Under the pieces are notes generated by a model that saw only the letters and a program-made list of their open reading frames with translations, searched no databases and had not been told where the DNA came from. Shown here piece by piece: positions 35,541 to 44,209 of a stretch of DNA of 64,000 nucleotides. Position numbers and translations under genes: made by a program. How positions within the stretch are numbered: the first letter of the stretch is position 1; each line of letters starts with the position of its first letter. Origin of the DNA: Brevibacillus laterosporus (lineage in GTDB: Bacteria > Bacillota > Bacilli > Brevibacillales > Brevibacillaceae). Location of the stretch: the NCBI GenBank assembly GCA_007833815.1, contig CP033464.1, positions 3,218,001-3,282,000 on the forward strand, written 5' to 3'.

Positions 35541-36056
35541 ATGAGCAAAAAAGAAATTTCCAGACGTACGTTTCTAAACTATGCACTCATGGGAACTGGT
35601 GGTTTCTTGGCTGCAGGTATGATCACACCGATGATCCGCTTTGCCATTGATCCTGTGCTGAAAACTTCGGCTGCTGGAGATAAAGTTGCGGTTGGAAATG
35701 AAAGCGATTTTGGGCCGGAACCAAAGAAAGTAGACTTTAAGCTTCATACCAAAGACGGTTGGTATGAGTCTGAAGCGCCAATGTCTGCTTGGATTCGTAA
35801 GCTGGATGATGGGAAGCTATTGGCATTGTCTCCTATCTGTAAGCACTTGGGCTGTACCGTGAGCTGGAATTCTAGCGAAGATTTTAAGAATGAGTACTTT
35901 TGCCCATGTCACTTTGGTAGGTATGCAATTAATGGAGAGCACATTCTGAATACTCCGCCAACTAAATCACTTGATGAGTACGAAGTAGAAATCAAAGATG
36001 GTAAAGTTTACTTAGGTAAAATTGTACCAAATCCACGCCCGGGGGTGAGCGGATAA
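35541..36056 (+). CDS. qcrA: menaquinol-cytochrome c reductase, Rieske iron-sulfur subunit
   Basis: 171 aa. Twin-arginine-like start SRRTFLNYALMGTGG with an uncleaved membrane anchor, then the Rieske 2Fe-2S ligands CKHLGC and CPCHFG. It accepts electrons from menaquinol at the outer face of the membrane. ATG follows GGAGGG. First gene of qcrABC. Confidence 0.96.
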   Translation: MSKKEISRRTFLNYALMGTGGFLAAGMITPMIRFAIDPVLKTSAAGDKVAVGNESDFGPEPKKVDFKLHTKDGWYESEAPMSAWIRKLDDGKLLALSPICKHLGCTVSWNSSEDFKNEYFCPCHFGRYAINGEHILNTPPTKSLDEYEVEIKDGKVYLGKIVPNPRPGVSG

Positions 36057-36057
36057 A

Positions 36058-36729
36058 ATGATACAAAAAATGTATGATTGGGTGGATGAACGCCTAAATA
36101 TCACTCCCATGTGGCGTGATCTTGCTGACCATGAAGTACCTGAACACGTAAATCCCGCGCATCACTTTTCAGCGTTCGTTTACTGTTTTGGGGGCCTTAC
36201 TTTTTTTATTACTGTAATTCAGATTCTATCTGGAATGTTCTTGACTATGTACTATGTTCCAGACATCATCAATGCTTACGAGTCCGTTAAATACTTACAA
36301 ACTGAGGTTGCTTTTGGTGTAATCGTTCGTGGTATGCACCATTGGGGGGCAAGCTTGGTAATTGTCATGATGTTCCTACATACCTTACGTGTCTTTTTCA
36401 CAGGATCTTATAAAAAACCCCGCGAATTAAACTGGGTTGTAGGTATGTTAATCTTCTTCGTCATGCTTGGTCTTGGCTTCACTGGTTATCTGTTACCTTG
36501 GGATAACACAGCGTACTTTGCTACAAAAGTAGGGCTTCAAATCGCTGACTCTATTCCGATAATTGGACCTTATGCAAAAAGTTTGTTAACAGGTGGGGAA
36601 ATTGTAGGAGCGCAAACGCTTACTCGTTTCTTTGCTATCCATGTATTCTTCTTGCCTGCTGGCTTGTTGGGATTATTGGGTGCTCACTTCGTTATGATTC
36701 GTGTACAAGGTATCTCTGGACCTCTATAA
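36058..36729 (+). CDS. qcrB: menaquinol-cytochrome c reductase, cytochrome b subunit
   Basis: 223 aa b6-type cytochrome b with four transmembrane helices; haem-ligand histidines in RGMHHWGASLV and AIHVFFLPAGLLGLLGAHF. It lies one base after qcrA. The short b6 form, with subunit IV encoded in the next gene, is typical of Bacillales. Confidence 0.96.
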   Translation: MIQKMYDWVDERLNITPMWRDLADHEVPEHVNPAHHFSAFVYCFGGLTFFITVIQILSGMFLTMYYVPDIINAYESVKYLQTEVAFGVIVRGMHHWGASLVIVMMFLHTLRVFFTGSYKKPRELNWVVGMLIFFVMLGLGFTGYLLPWDNTAYFATKVGLQIADSIPIIGPYAKSLLTGGEIVGAQTLTRFFAIHVFFLPAGLLGLLGAHFVMIRVQGISGPL

Positions 36730-36760
36730 AACTAGTCTTCAACATATAGGAGGAATTAGC

Positions 36761-37543
36761 ATGGCAAAACAGGATAAAAATGCTACCTTCGTTGGAGACT
36801 CTCGAATCTCAGCGAAGCGCATGCCAAATGTTTCACCTTCGTATTCTGACTATCCAGGAACCACAGAACCGTTTTGGCCAAACTTTCTGTTAAAAGAGTG
36901 GATGGTTGCTGCGGTTTGTTTGATTGGTTTCTTGGTGTTAACGGTTTCACATGAATCGCCACTGACAGCAAAAGCTGATCCAAATGATACTTCTTTTATT
37001 CCGGTGCCGGACTGGTATTTCTTGTTCCTATACCAATTACTGAAGTATCCATGGGCAGCAGGTGATCACGTATTGCTTGGTGTAATCGGTATCCCTGGTG
37101 TCGCTTTTGGTGCCATGATTCTAGCGCCATTCTTAGATACGGGAAAAGAGCGCCGTCCACTCCGTCGTCCTATTGCAACTGGACTTATGCTTCTGTCCTT
37201 GTTCTCCATCTTTTTCTTAACTTGGGCAGCTCATGACGAACATGAAAAGCAGATGGCTAAACTAGGCGGCGGTGGAGGAGGATCACCTGTAGCAGCAGCA
37301 AAGGCTGATCCAGACTTTAAAGCAGACGCGCTGTGGGCAGCTAATCAGTCTTGTATAGGATGTCATGGTGGAAATCTGGAAGGCGGAATGGGGCCTAACC
37401 TACAAAAGATAGGCTCTACCCTAAGCACGGAAGATATCCACAAGACGATTGTAGAAGGTAAAGGTAGCATGCCAGCTGGTATGTTTAAAGGATCAGATGA
37501 AGATCTGAAAAAGCTGGTAGATTATCTGGCAAGCTTGAAATAA
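36761..37543 (+). CDS. qcrC: menaquinol-cytochrome c reductase, subunit IV fused to cytochrome c
   Basis: 260 aa. The N-terminal two thirds equals cytochrome b subunit IV with three hydrophobic segments (PVPDWYFLFLYQLLKYPW). A glycine-rich linker leads to a cytochrome c domain with one haem site CIGCH and the axial Met in GSMPAGMF. The ATG at 36761 is preceded by AGGAGG. It passes electrons to the cytochrome c pool. Confidence 0.95.
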   Translation: MAKQDKNATFVGDSRISAKRMPNVSPSYSDYPGTTEPFWPNFLLKEWMVAAVCLIGFLVLTVSHESPLTAKADPNDTSFIPVPDWYFLFLYQLLKYPWAAGDHVLLGVIGIPGVAFGAMILAPFLDTGKERRPLRRPIATGLMLLSLFSIFFLTWAAHDEHEKQMAKLGGGGGGSPVAAAKADPDFKADALWAANQSCIGCHGGNLEGGMGPNLQKIGSTLSTEDIHKTIVEGKGSMPAGMFKGSDEDLKKLVDYLASLK

Positions 37544-37553
37544 TAGAAGGAAC

Positions 37554-37593
37554 AAAGCTGGCTGATGACCTCGGTCAGCTTTTCCTTTTTTCA
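37554..37593 (+). terminator. terminator after qcrC
   Basis: AAGCTG and GACC pair with GGTC and CAGCTT, followed by TTCCTTTTTT. Confidence 0.75.
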
Positions 37594-37670
37594 AGAGTTA
37601 TACGTGCTAAACAGTTCGACACTCAACTGTAACACAATTCTTACAATCATGTGGACATTGGTTGCAGATG

Positions 37671-37684
37671 CATGTAGCTACATG
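37671..37684. promoter_or_regulatory. 14-bp perfect palindrome ahead of ypjA
   Basis: CATGTAG-CTACATG lies 50 bp before the ypjA start, between a weak -35-like TTGCAG and a -10-like TAAACT that are 17 bp apart. It could be an operator; no regulator is identified. Confidence 0.35.
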
Positions 37685-37732
37685 TAAACTAGAGAGGTAT
37701 CTTTTTACAGCTAATAGGGGTGACGTAAGGAA

Positions 37733-38344
37733 ATGAAATGGATGTGGCTCTGGTTTCTGGGAACATTGAAAAAATCGTGGTTTCTCTGGATGTTGTTCTT
37801 CATTAACCTTTTGGGGACAATCTACGGTTTTTACTGGTATAAGGACCAACTTGCAGATGTAGCTGCCTATAAATCGCCCTATTTGCTGTTTTTTGTGCCA
37901 GATAGCCCTACTGGGAGCGGACTATTTACTCTAGTTATCCTTATGTACATTTTGGGTCGGAACGTTCCTATTTTGGAAGCGGTCGCATCAGTCACGAACT
38001 TTAAATACGGAATGTGGGCAGTTGGAGTTATTATTGCAGGCTGGTCTCTTGGTAGTGAAGTTCATTGGCAAGATATGATGCTTATAGCGTCCCATTTGGG
38101 GATGGCAGTGGAGTCTATGCTGTATGCTCGCTACTATCAAATAACATGGTTGGGGCTTGGAATAGCGGCACTTTGGGTGTTAAATAACGATTTTCTCGAC
38201 TATGTGATGGAAATTCATCCGTATTTACCAACACCATTGGTTCCATACACAGGAATTGTGGGATTGTGTACGGTTGTGTTAAGTTTGCTCTCCATTGCTA
38301 TTATTTATTATTTACATGCACGTGCTAATAAAAATCAGGTCTAA
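37733..38344 (+). CDS. ypjA: YpjA-like integral membrane protein (DUF1405)
   Basis: 203 aa with about six hydrophobic helices; starts MKWMWLWFLGTLKKSWFLW and contains FVPDSPTGSGLFTLV, typical of the DUF1405 family. The function is unknown. The same position after qcrC is kept in B. subtilis. GTAAGG upstream is the ribosome site. Confidence 0.85.
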   Translation: MKWMWLWFLGTLKKSWFLWMLFFINLLGTIYGFYWYKDQLADVAAYKSPYLLFFVPDSPTGSGLFTLVILMYILGRNVPILEAVASVTNFKYGMWAVGVIIAGWSLGSEVHWQDMMLIASHLGMAVESMLYARYYQITWLGLGIAALWVLNNDFLDYVMEIHPYLPTPLVPYTGIVGLCTVVLSLLSIAIIYYLHARANKNQV

Positions 38345-38349
38345 TCTTG

Positions 38350-38392
38350 TCCTCCGTTCCATAGTCTTTACTATGGGAAAGGAGGTTTTTTT
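38350..38392 (+). terminator. intrinsic terminator that contains the ypjB Shine-Dalgarno sequence
   Basis: TCCTCC-gtt-CCATAG-tcttta-CTATGG-gaa-AGGAGG is followed by seven T and then the GTG start of ypjB. The last arm, AGGAGG, is a perfect ribosome-binding site seven bases from the start codon, so the site is fully paired when the terminator folds. Confidence 0.85.
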
Positions 38393-39211
38393 GTGCCAAA
38401 AAACATCAAAATGTTGCTACTCTTATTGGTAACGGGATTCCTATTAGCCATGCCGATTAGTTACTTTGTGACAAAAATGAACCAACCGCCAGAAGAAAAA
38501 CATTTGGCCGAACTAGATAAGGTGGCAGGTGAAGTGCTACGGGCAACTGAAAAAGGAGATTACGACACGGCCAAACTGAAAATAGAGAGGTTAGCTTCCC
38601 AATTCCCCAACGAAACCCTTCCAATATCTTTGCGAATTGAGAGTCTCAATGCTGTAACACAGTCCATTTTATCGGCAAAAAAAGCGTATACAAGTCCGAA
38701 AACGACAGAAGATCGATTGTTGTGGCATGCGACGCAGGTGAGAGTAGCTGTTGACGCACTAAGCCATCAAAGGAGCCCGATGTGGCGTACCTATTATGAT
38801 TCGTATTCAAAGCAGATGCAGAACTTGTTGCAAGCAGCTGTCGAGCGAGATACCGCAACGCTACGAGCGCAATATGAAGAAAATTATCAATTGTATTTGG
38901 CTCTTCGACCTGCAATGACGATCCAGTTGAAAGAACAGGCTATGGATAAGATTACACGAAAATATGAAGAAATAGCAAAACAGTTGCTTACTCAAAAACT
39001 GGATTGGCAAATGCTGCGTTCTTCTATCAGGGAACTGAGTAGCACCATGCAAGAAGCGTTTGTGGGGGAAGATCAGACGGCAGTGGGTTCATTCATGGAC
39101 AATCCAGAATCCACGTATCGGTTGATCGTTTGGATATCTACATTGGTGACTGTTTCACTAGCGTATGTAGCTTGGATTAAATACTCGGCAATGCAGCAAC
39201 GTAGAACTTGA
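38393..39211 (+). CDS. ypjB: sporulation protein YpjB-like
   Basis: 272 aa. An N-terminal hydrophobic signal/anchor (MLLLLLVTGFLLAMPI), a long helical extracytoplasmic middle, and a C-terminal transmembrane helix (LIVWISTLVTVSLAYVAWI) followed by a short basic tail. This is the layout of YpjB, a sporulation-associated membrane protein in B. subtilis. Starts at GTG 38393 with AGGAGG buried in a terminator stem. Confidence 0.82.
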   Translation: MPKNIKMLLLLLVTGFLLAMPISYFVTKMNQPPEEKHLAELDKVAGEVLRATEKGDYDTAKLKIERLASQFPNETLPISLRIESLNAVTQSILSAKKAYTSPKTTEDRLLWHATQVRVAVDALSHQRSPMWRTYYDSYSKQMQNLLQAAVERDTATLRAQYEENYQLYLALRPAMTIQLKEQAMDKITRKYEEIAKQLLTQKLDWQMLRSSIRELSSTMQEAFVGEDQTAVGSFMDNPESTYRLIVWISTLVTVSLAYVAWIKYSAMQQRRT

Positions 39212-39252
39212 GTGGGGAATGAGGAATGGAAGCATTACTTATAGAAGAAGTC

Positions 39253-39284
39253 AAAAAACCTACCCGATTAGGAGTAGGTTTTTT
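39253..39284. terminator. bidirectional terminator between convergent ypjB and ypjC
   Basis: AAAAAACCTAC pairs with GTAGGTTTTTT across a 10-nt interior; A/T runs flank both sides. Confidence 0.85.
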
Positions 39285-39425
39285 GAAGTACTTATCTTAT
39301 GTATTTGTACGTAATAGGTAGGCAAGATAGGCCGGCCACTAGGTTGCATGGAGAAGCATAAGTAACACAGAAAATGAAACGTAGCTATCTAGCATGAATA
39401 AATTACCGATCGATCAATAACGTTT

Positions 39426-40289
39426 TTATGTTTCGCGCAGTGGTTTCTTATTTTCATCAAACGTAAAACCTTCACCTAAAACTTCATGAACCTCACTAAC
39501 AATGACAAAAGCATGAGGGTCAATCTCATTCATAAGATTTTTAAGACGAGGCACCTCATTCCGGCTGACGACACAGTAGACAATTTCCTTTTCCATACCA
39601 GAGAAGGCACCTTTCCCATTTAGAATGGTAACACCTCGCCCTGTGGTCATAATCTCCTGGGCTATTTTTTGTGGGTACTCAGACACGATCATCAGAGCCT
39701 TGCCAGCATATGCACCGTCTTGGAAAAAGTCTATTACCCGTGCAGCAATATAAACACAGACCAGCGTATACATTGCGTTTTGGATAGATAAGTAGATCAG
39801 AGACGCACCTATTACTACAATGTCACCCATGAGTAGTGTACGGCCCATGCTGATACCAAACATCTTGTTTAACAAACGGGCGATAATATCGACGCCACCA
39901 GTTGTGCCACCATAACGGAAAATGATACCAAGACCGCTACCTATTGCTACCCCGGCAAACAAAGTGGCAAGTAAAGTGTCGCCCAATTTATCATAATCTA
40001 AAATCATGCCAAACACAGAAAGAGAAACTGATAAAGAAACCGTTCCAACAACGGTGTAAAAAAAACTAGTTCTCCCTAGCAAACGATACCCGATAAAGAA
40101 CAGAGGAAGATTGAGTAACAGATAAACAATCCCCTGATCAATAGTAGGGAAGGCTAATTTAATCAGGATGCTGATCCCTGTGATACCACCTTCTGCCAGT
40201 CCGTTTGGAATGTTAAATGCGTTGATGCCAAAGCCCATAATGATAGAACCGATGATAATTGCTAGGATGTTTTTCATATGCAATTTCAT
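39426..40289 (-). CDS. ypjC: YpjC/YitT-family membrane protein with C-terminal DUF2179
   Basis: 287 aa from the ATG at 40289 (AGGAGA upstream); a TTG 14 codons earlier is less likely. Five or six hydrophobic helices, with the family motifs GINAFNIPNGLAEGGITG and GTTGGVDIIARLLNK, then a cytosolic C-terminal DUF2179 domain (GRGVTILNGKGAFSG, IDPHAFVIVSEVHEVLGEGF). Function unknown. Reverse strand in an otherwise forward series, as in B. subtilis. Confidence 0.88.
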   Translation of the reverse strand: MKLHMKNILAIIIGSIIMGFGINAFNIPNGLAEGGITGISILIKLAFPTIDQGIVYLLLNLPLFFIGYRLLGRTSFFYTVVGTVSLSVSLSVFGMILDYDKLGDTLLATLFAGVAIGSGLGIIFRYGGTTGGVDIIARLLNKMFGISMGRTLLMGDIVVIGASLIYLSIQNAMYTLVCVYIAARVIDFFQDGAYAGKALMIVSEYPQKIAQEIMTTGRGVTILNGKGAFSGMEKEIVYCVVSRNEVPRLKNLMNEIDPHAFVIVSEVHEVLGEGFTFDENKKPLRET

Positions 40290-40385
40290 GAAGGGAATTC
40301 TCTCCTTTTCCGGTAGATCAAAAGGTAGCAAACATGCTGACTGTGCACAGGTTGGTAAAACTTGCTTGTAACCCTAATCAGAGTC

Positions 40386-40414
40386 ATTATAAAGGAGGTT
40401 TTTTGCCTTGTCTA
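40386..40414 (-). promoter_or_regulatory. sigma-A promoter of ypjC
   Basis: On the reverse strand TAGACA and a perfect TATAAT are 17 bp apart, about 95 bp ahead of the ypjC start. The AAAGGAGG visible on the plus strand here lies in the spacer and is probably not a ribosome site. Confidence 0.65.
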
Positions 40415-40504
40415 TTTATGATACACTTTACCCAATAGGTTTTTTGGAAATTTGCTTACTTACATAGTTTGCTCGGTTTTTGTTCTAGTATGAGGGAGGA
40501 AAAA

Positions 40505-40837
40505 ATGGATAATAAAAAAACATTACAGGAAATTCAAGAAGAAGTGGATCAGTATATCTCCCAGTTTAAAGAAGGATATTTTTCCCCATTAGCCATGTTG
40601 GCTCGTATGACTGAGGAAGTGGGAGAACTCGCTCGTGAAATCAATCATTATCATGGAGAGAAGCCTAAGAAATCAGATGAAGCGGAAAAAACAGTAGAAG
40701 ATGAGCTTGGAGATGTTTTCTTTATTGTCCTATGCTTTGCTAATTCTCTCGGCATTGATTTGCAGGAAGCGTTTGATCGTATTATGTACAAATTTAATAC
40801 CCGTGATAAGGATAGATGGACCAGAATAGAGGAGTAG
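40505..40837 (+). CDS. ypjD: MazG-like nucleotide pyrophosphohydrolase (YpjD-like)
   Basis: 110 aa. The all-alpha NTP pyrophosphohydrolase metal motif is visible as RMTEEVGELARE (ExxE) and EDELGDVFF (ExxD). ATG at 40505 follows GAGGGAGG. Small MazG-type enzymes hydrolyse non-canonical dNTPs; the substrate is not known here. Co-directional with dapB, 11 bp apart. Confidence 0.88.
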   Translation: MDNKKTLQEIQEEVDQYISQFKEGYFSPLAMLARMTEEVGELAREINHYHGEKPKKSDEAEKTVEDELGDVFFIVLCFANSLGIDLQEAFDRIMYKFNTRDKDRWTRIEE

Positions 40838-40848
40838 GAGAGGGTAGG

Positions 40849-41652
40849 ATGGAAGCAAACATTCGCGTTGCCGTAGCCGGTGCTAAAGGAAGAATGGGGA
40901 GTGAGGTTGTTAAGATGCTTCAGCAAGATCCCTCTCTTGAGTTTGTCGTAGGGATCGATTCACATCTGACAGGTATAGATGTGGGTGAAGTACTGGGAGG
41001 TAAGCCAATAGGCGTGCCAATGGTCAATTCGTTGGAGGAAGCCCTGATAGCCTTTAAACCAGATGTTGTGGTTGATTTCACCACGCCTTCACAAGTTTAT
41101 CAAAACATGCGTTTGTGTTTGCAACATGGTGTGCGACCAGTTGTAGGTACGACTGGTCTTACTTCTGAAGAAATTGCGGAAATAAATCAAATATGCGTGG
41201 ACCATGAACTCGGGGCCATAGTAGCGCCTAACTTTGCTATCGGAGCTATCCTATTAATGAAATTCTCTAGCATGGCGGCTAAATATATGCCACATGTAGA
41301 GATTATCGAGCTACATCATGATCAAAAGCTCGATGCACCAAGTGGGACAGCGATCAAAACAGCAGAGATGATTGAAGCAGCTCGTGGCAACATACGACAA
41401 GGTCATCCAGATGAGCAGGAAATCCTTCCAGGAGCACGTGGAGCTGATTATGTGGGCTTCCGTATCCATAGTGTGCGTCTGCCAGGTATGGTGGCGCATC
41501 AGGAAGTGCTATTTGGAGCAATTGGACAAACCTTGTCTATCCGCCATGACTCCATAAATCGTGAATCGTTTATGCCAGGTGTTCAAATGGCAATTAAGGC
41601 AGTTGTCTCTTTACAGCATTTAGTATATGGATTAGAGCATCTCATAGATTAA
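40849..41652 (+). CDS. dapB: 4-hydroxy-tetrahydrodipicolinate reductase
   Basis: 267 aa. NAD(P) motif VAVAGAKGRMGSEV at the N-terminus; catalytic ELHHDQKLDAPSGTAI around residue 152. It carries out the second committed step of lysine, dipicolinate and peptidoglycan precursor synthesis. ATG at 40849 is preceded by GGAGAGGG. Confidence 0.96.
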   Translation: MEANIRVAVAGAKGRMGSEVVKMLQQDPSLEFVVGIDSHLTGIDVGEVLGGKPIGVPMVNSLEEALIAFKPDVVVDFTTPSQVYQNMRLCLQHGVRPVVGTTGLTSEEIAEINQICVDHELGAIVAPNFAIGAILLMKFSSMAAKYMPHVEIIELHHDQKLDAPSGTAIKTAEMIEAARGNIRQGHPDEQEILPGARGADYVGFRIHSVRLPGMVAHQEVLFGAIGQTLSIRHDSINRESFMPGVQMAIKAVVSLQHLVYGLEHLID

Positions 41653-41711
41653 TACACAAAAGAGAGTAATGGTAATCAAGGATAGAATGATTGACTGAGA
41701 GGGGATTTTAC

Positions 41712-42101
41712 ATGAACATCGCATTGATTGCACATGATCAGAAAAAAGAAGAGATGGTTCAACTGGCTGTGGCCTATGAGGGGATTTTAGAAAAACATCA
41801 ATTGTTTACTACAGGGACCACAGGATTACGCATCATGGAAAATACGAGGTTACAGGTGACGCGGTTCTTATCGGGACCATTAGGTGGCGATCAGCAAATA
41901 GGTGCCATGATTGCGCAGAACGAAATGGATGCTATCGTGTTCCTACGCGACCCACTCACTTCACAACCTCATGAACCTGATATTCTGGCTTTATTACGAT
42001 TGTGCGATGTTCACCGTATACCAGTTGCGACTAATCTAGCTACAGCGGAAATCTTGCTAAAAGCTGTGGAGCAAGGTAACATGGCTTGGCGGGAAGTCTA
42101 A
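41712..42101 (+). CDS. mgsA: methylglyoxal synthase
   Basis: 129 aa. It makes methylglyoxal from dihydroxyacetone phosphate. Motifs: [16 protein letters not shown] (phosphate site) and [12 protein letters not shown] with the catalytic Asp. ATG at 41712 follows GAGAGGGGA. It adjoins the bacillithiol genes, which fits since bacillithiol detoxifies methylglyoxal. Confidence 0.96.
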   Translation: MNIALIAHDQKKEEMVQLAVAYEGILEKHQLFTTGTTGLRIMENTRLQVTRFLSGPLGGDQQIGAMIAQNEMDAIVFLRDPLTSQPHEPDILALLRLCDVHRIPVATNLATAEILLKAVEQGNMAWREV

Positions 42102-42115
42102 CGGGAGGAATTATA

Positions 42116-42817
42116 ATGGAAGAGAAACACTTAGACATATTAGCCATTGGCGCTCATCCTGACGATGTGGAAATTGGTGCAGCAGGGGTCTTGATACGAG
42201 CAAACCAGCAAGGAAAACGAACTGGAATTCTTGATTTGACTTATGCAGAACTTTCGTCTAATGGTACGGTAGTACGCCGCCAAGAGGAAGCAGCAGTTGC
42301 TTCTGAGCGCATGAATTTGACTGCTCGTTACAATTTTGGCTTACCTGATCGTGGCTTGGAAGCCAATCGCGAACTGGCTATTAAGAAAGTTGTCGATCTT
42401 ATTCGCAAGACTCGTCCGAAAGTAGTCTTGGCCCCCTATTTTCAGGATCGCCATCCTGATCATGAGAGTGTGAGTCGGATTGTAAAAGAAGCAATTTTTT
42501 CAGCAGGGATAAAGAAGTTTGAAGGTGAACGCGAATTTCCTGCGTATCGCCCTGAGCAATTTTTTTATTACTTCATTAATAGTACTGCTTCCCCTAGTTT
42601 TTTTGTAGATATCACAGATTTGTACCCGCAAAAGGTGCAGGTGTTGGAGGCATATCGTAGTCAGTTTGAACAAGAAGAAGGGAGTGTTAGCACTCCTTTA
42701 AATAATGGATACATCGAATTGGTAGCGTATCGGGAGCGTTTATTTGGGCAGCAAGCAGGAGTGAAATATGCAGAAGGGTTTGTTAGTGCCACACCGTTGG
42801 TACTTACATCCTTGTAA
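42116..42817 (+). CDS. bshB1: bacillithiol biosynthesis deacetylase BshB1
   Basis: 233 aa PIG-L family zinc deacetylase with the AHPDDVE metal motif near residue 14 and the late HPDHESVSR motif. It removes acetyl from GlcNAc-malate, the second step of bacillithiol synthesis, and lies directly before bshA. ATG follows GGGAGGA. Confidence 0.94.
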   Translation: MEEKHLDILAIGAHPDDVEIGAAGVLIRANQQGKRTGILDLTYAELSSNGTVVRRQEEAAVASERMNLTARYNFGLPDRGLEANRELAIKKVVDLIRKTRPKVVLAPYFQDRHPDHESVSRIVKEAIFSAGIKKFEGEREFPAYRPEQFFYYFINSTASPSFFVDITDLYPQKVQVLEAYRSQFEQEEGSVSTPLNNGYIELVAYRERLFGQQAGVKYAEGFVSATPLVLTSL

Positions 42818-42835
42818 CATAGGGAGCGCCCGAGT

Positions 42836-42856
42836 GCCTGTCAGCCGATGACAGGC
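42836..42856 (+). other. hairpin between bshB1 and bshA
   Basis: GCCTGTCA-GCCGA-TGACAGGC, an 8-bp perfect stem without a following T-run; perhaps an mRNA processing or stability element. Confidence 0.4.
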
Positions 42857-42889
42857 CATTTCCTGTGTAAAAAAAGGGGAGGAATAAAA

Positions 42890-44008
42890 ATGAATATAGG
42901 TATTACGTGTTATCCTTCCTTGGGCGGTTCCGGTGTGGTGGCCACAGAGTTAGGAAAATTGTTGGCTGAGCGTGGACATAACGTGCATTTTATTACAGCT
43001 GGCATGCCGTTTCGTTTAGGGAAGTTTAACCCCAATATATTTTTCCATGAAGTAGAAGTGAATCAGTACGATGTATTTAAGTATCCGCCGTATGACTTAA
43101 CATTAGCGAATCGTATGGCGCAGGTTGCTCAGAATGAGAATCTAGATATTTTACATGTTCATTATGCGGTTCCACATGCACTGTGCGCGTATCTAGCCAA
43201 ACAAATGGTAGGTGATCATTTGAAAATCATCACCACTTTGCATGGAACAGATATTACAGTTCTTGGTTATGATCCTAGCTTACGAGATATGATTCGCTTT
43301 GGAATTGAAAAAAGCGACATGGTAACTGCTGTTTCTGCTGATCTAATCCGCGAAACGCATGATTCACTTCAAGTGGATAAGAAGATAGAGCTTGTTTATA
43401 ATTTTGTAGATAAACGTAGATATTCACGTAAAGATGTAACAGAATGGCGGGCTAAATTTGCACCTAACGGAGAAAAAATCATTATGCACATTTCCAATTT
43501 CCGTCCGGTCAAACGTGTGCAAGATGTAGTAACAGCTTTCCGCTATGTGCGCAATGAAATGCCAGCTAAATTAATTTTAATTGGTGAAGGTCCCGAGCAA
43601 TGTAATATACGCAAACAAATCCAGGATGAAGAGTTATGTGAAGATGTTTTCTTTTTAGGTAAACAGGATGATGTAGCTGAAGTCATTTCATTAGCTGACT
43701 TGATGCTACTCCCTTCCGAAAAGGAGAGCTTTGGATTGGTGGCCTTGGAAGCTATGGCATGCGGTGTACCCGTTGTTGCTTCTTGCGCTGGTGGCTTACC
43801 AGAAGTGGTTATACATGGTGAATCGGGATATTTATGCGAGATTGGCGACACCAAGCAGATGGCTATTTATGCTTGCAAATTGTTACAAGACGATATGTTA
43901 TACGAACGTTTTCGTGTGGAAGGATTACGTCGTTCTCACGAAAAATTTAGCTATGACAATATTACTTCTCAATATGAATCGTTATATCAGCAACTACTCT
44001 CTACATAA
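42890..44008 (+). CDS. bshA: N-acetyl-alpha-D-glucosaminyl L-malate synthase
   Basis: 372 aa GT-B glycosyltransferase that joins UDP-GlcNAc and L-malate, the first bacillithiol step. GITCYPSLGGSGVVATELG at the N-terminus is diagnostic; the C-terminal donor-binding segment is EKESFGLVALEAMACGVP. ATG at 42890 follows GGGGAGG. Confidence 0.95.
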   Translation: MNIGITCYPSLGGSGVVATELGKLLAERGHNVHFITAGMPFRLGKFNPNIFFHEVEVNQYDVFKYPPYDLTLANRMAQVAQNENLDILHVHYAVPHALCAYLAKQMVGDHLKIITTLHGTDITVLGYDPSLRDMIRFGIEKSDMVTAVSADLIRETHDSLQVDKKIELVYNFVDKRRYSRKDVTEWRAKFAPNGEKIIMHISNFRPVKRVQDVVTAFRYVRNEMPAKLILIGEGPEQCNIRKQIQDEELCEDVFFLGKQDDVAEVISLADLMLLPSEKESFGLVALEAMACGVPVVASCAGGLPEVVIHGESGYLCEIGDTKQMAIYACKLLQDDMLYERFRVEGLRRSHEKFSYDNITSQYESLYQQLLST

Positions 44009-44052
44009 TGAAGCTACTTCTCTGTAGATAGCTAAAAAATCCACGCATGTAC

Positions 44053-44081
44053 GCAAAGCCTAACGTATGGTTAGGCTTTGC
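44053..44081 (+). other. long perfect hairpin after bshA
   Basis: A 12-bp stem GCAAAGCCTAAC/GTTAGGCTTTGC with loop GTATG. No T-run follows, so it is not a standard intrinsic terminator although it may still end or protect the bsh transcript. Confidence 0.5.
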
Positions 44082-44209
44082 TACGGAATGAAGTGAAAAG
44101 ACGGGATATAAGCACAGCAACTCCTATTAAAAGACGCATATCTTAGCACCCCCTTAAGGTAGGGTAATCAAAAACTATTTTTCAGTAAGGAAGGACAGGA
44201 GGCGAGTAG

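Noticed and set aside
40391-40466. AAAGGAGG followed by a TTG-started 19-codon frame ahead of the MazG-like gene
   Set aside because: The AAAGGAGG lies in the spacer of a strong reverse-strand promoter (TAGACA-N17-TATAAT) for ypjC, which explains it better than a leader peptide.
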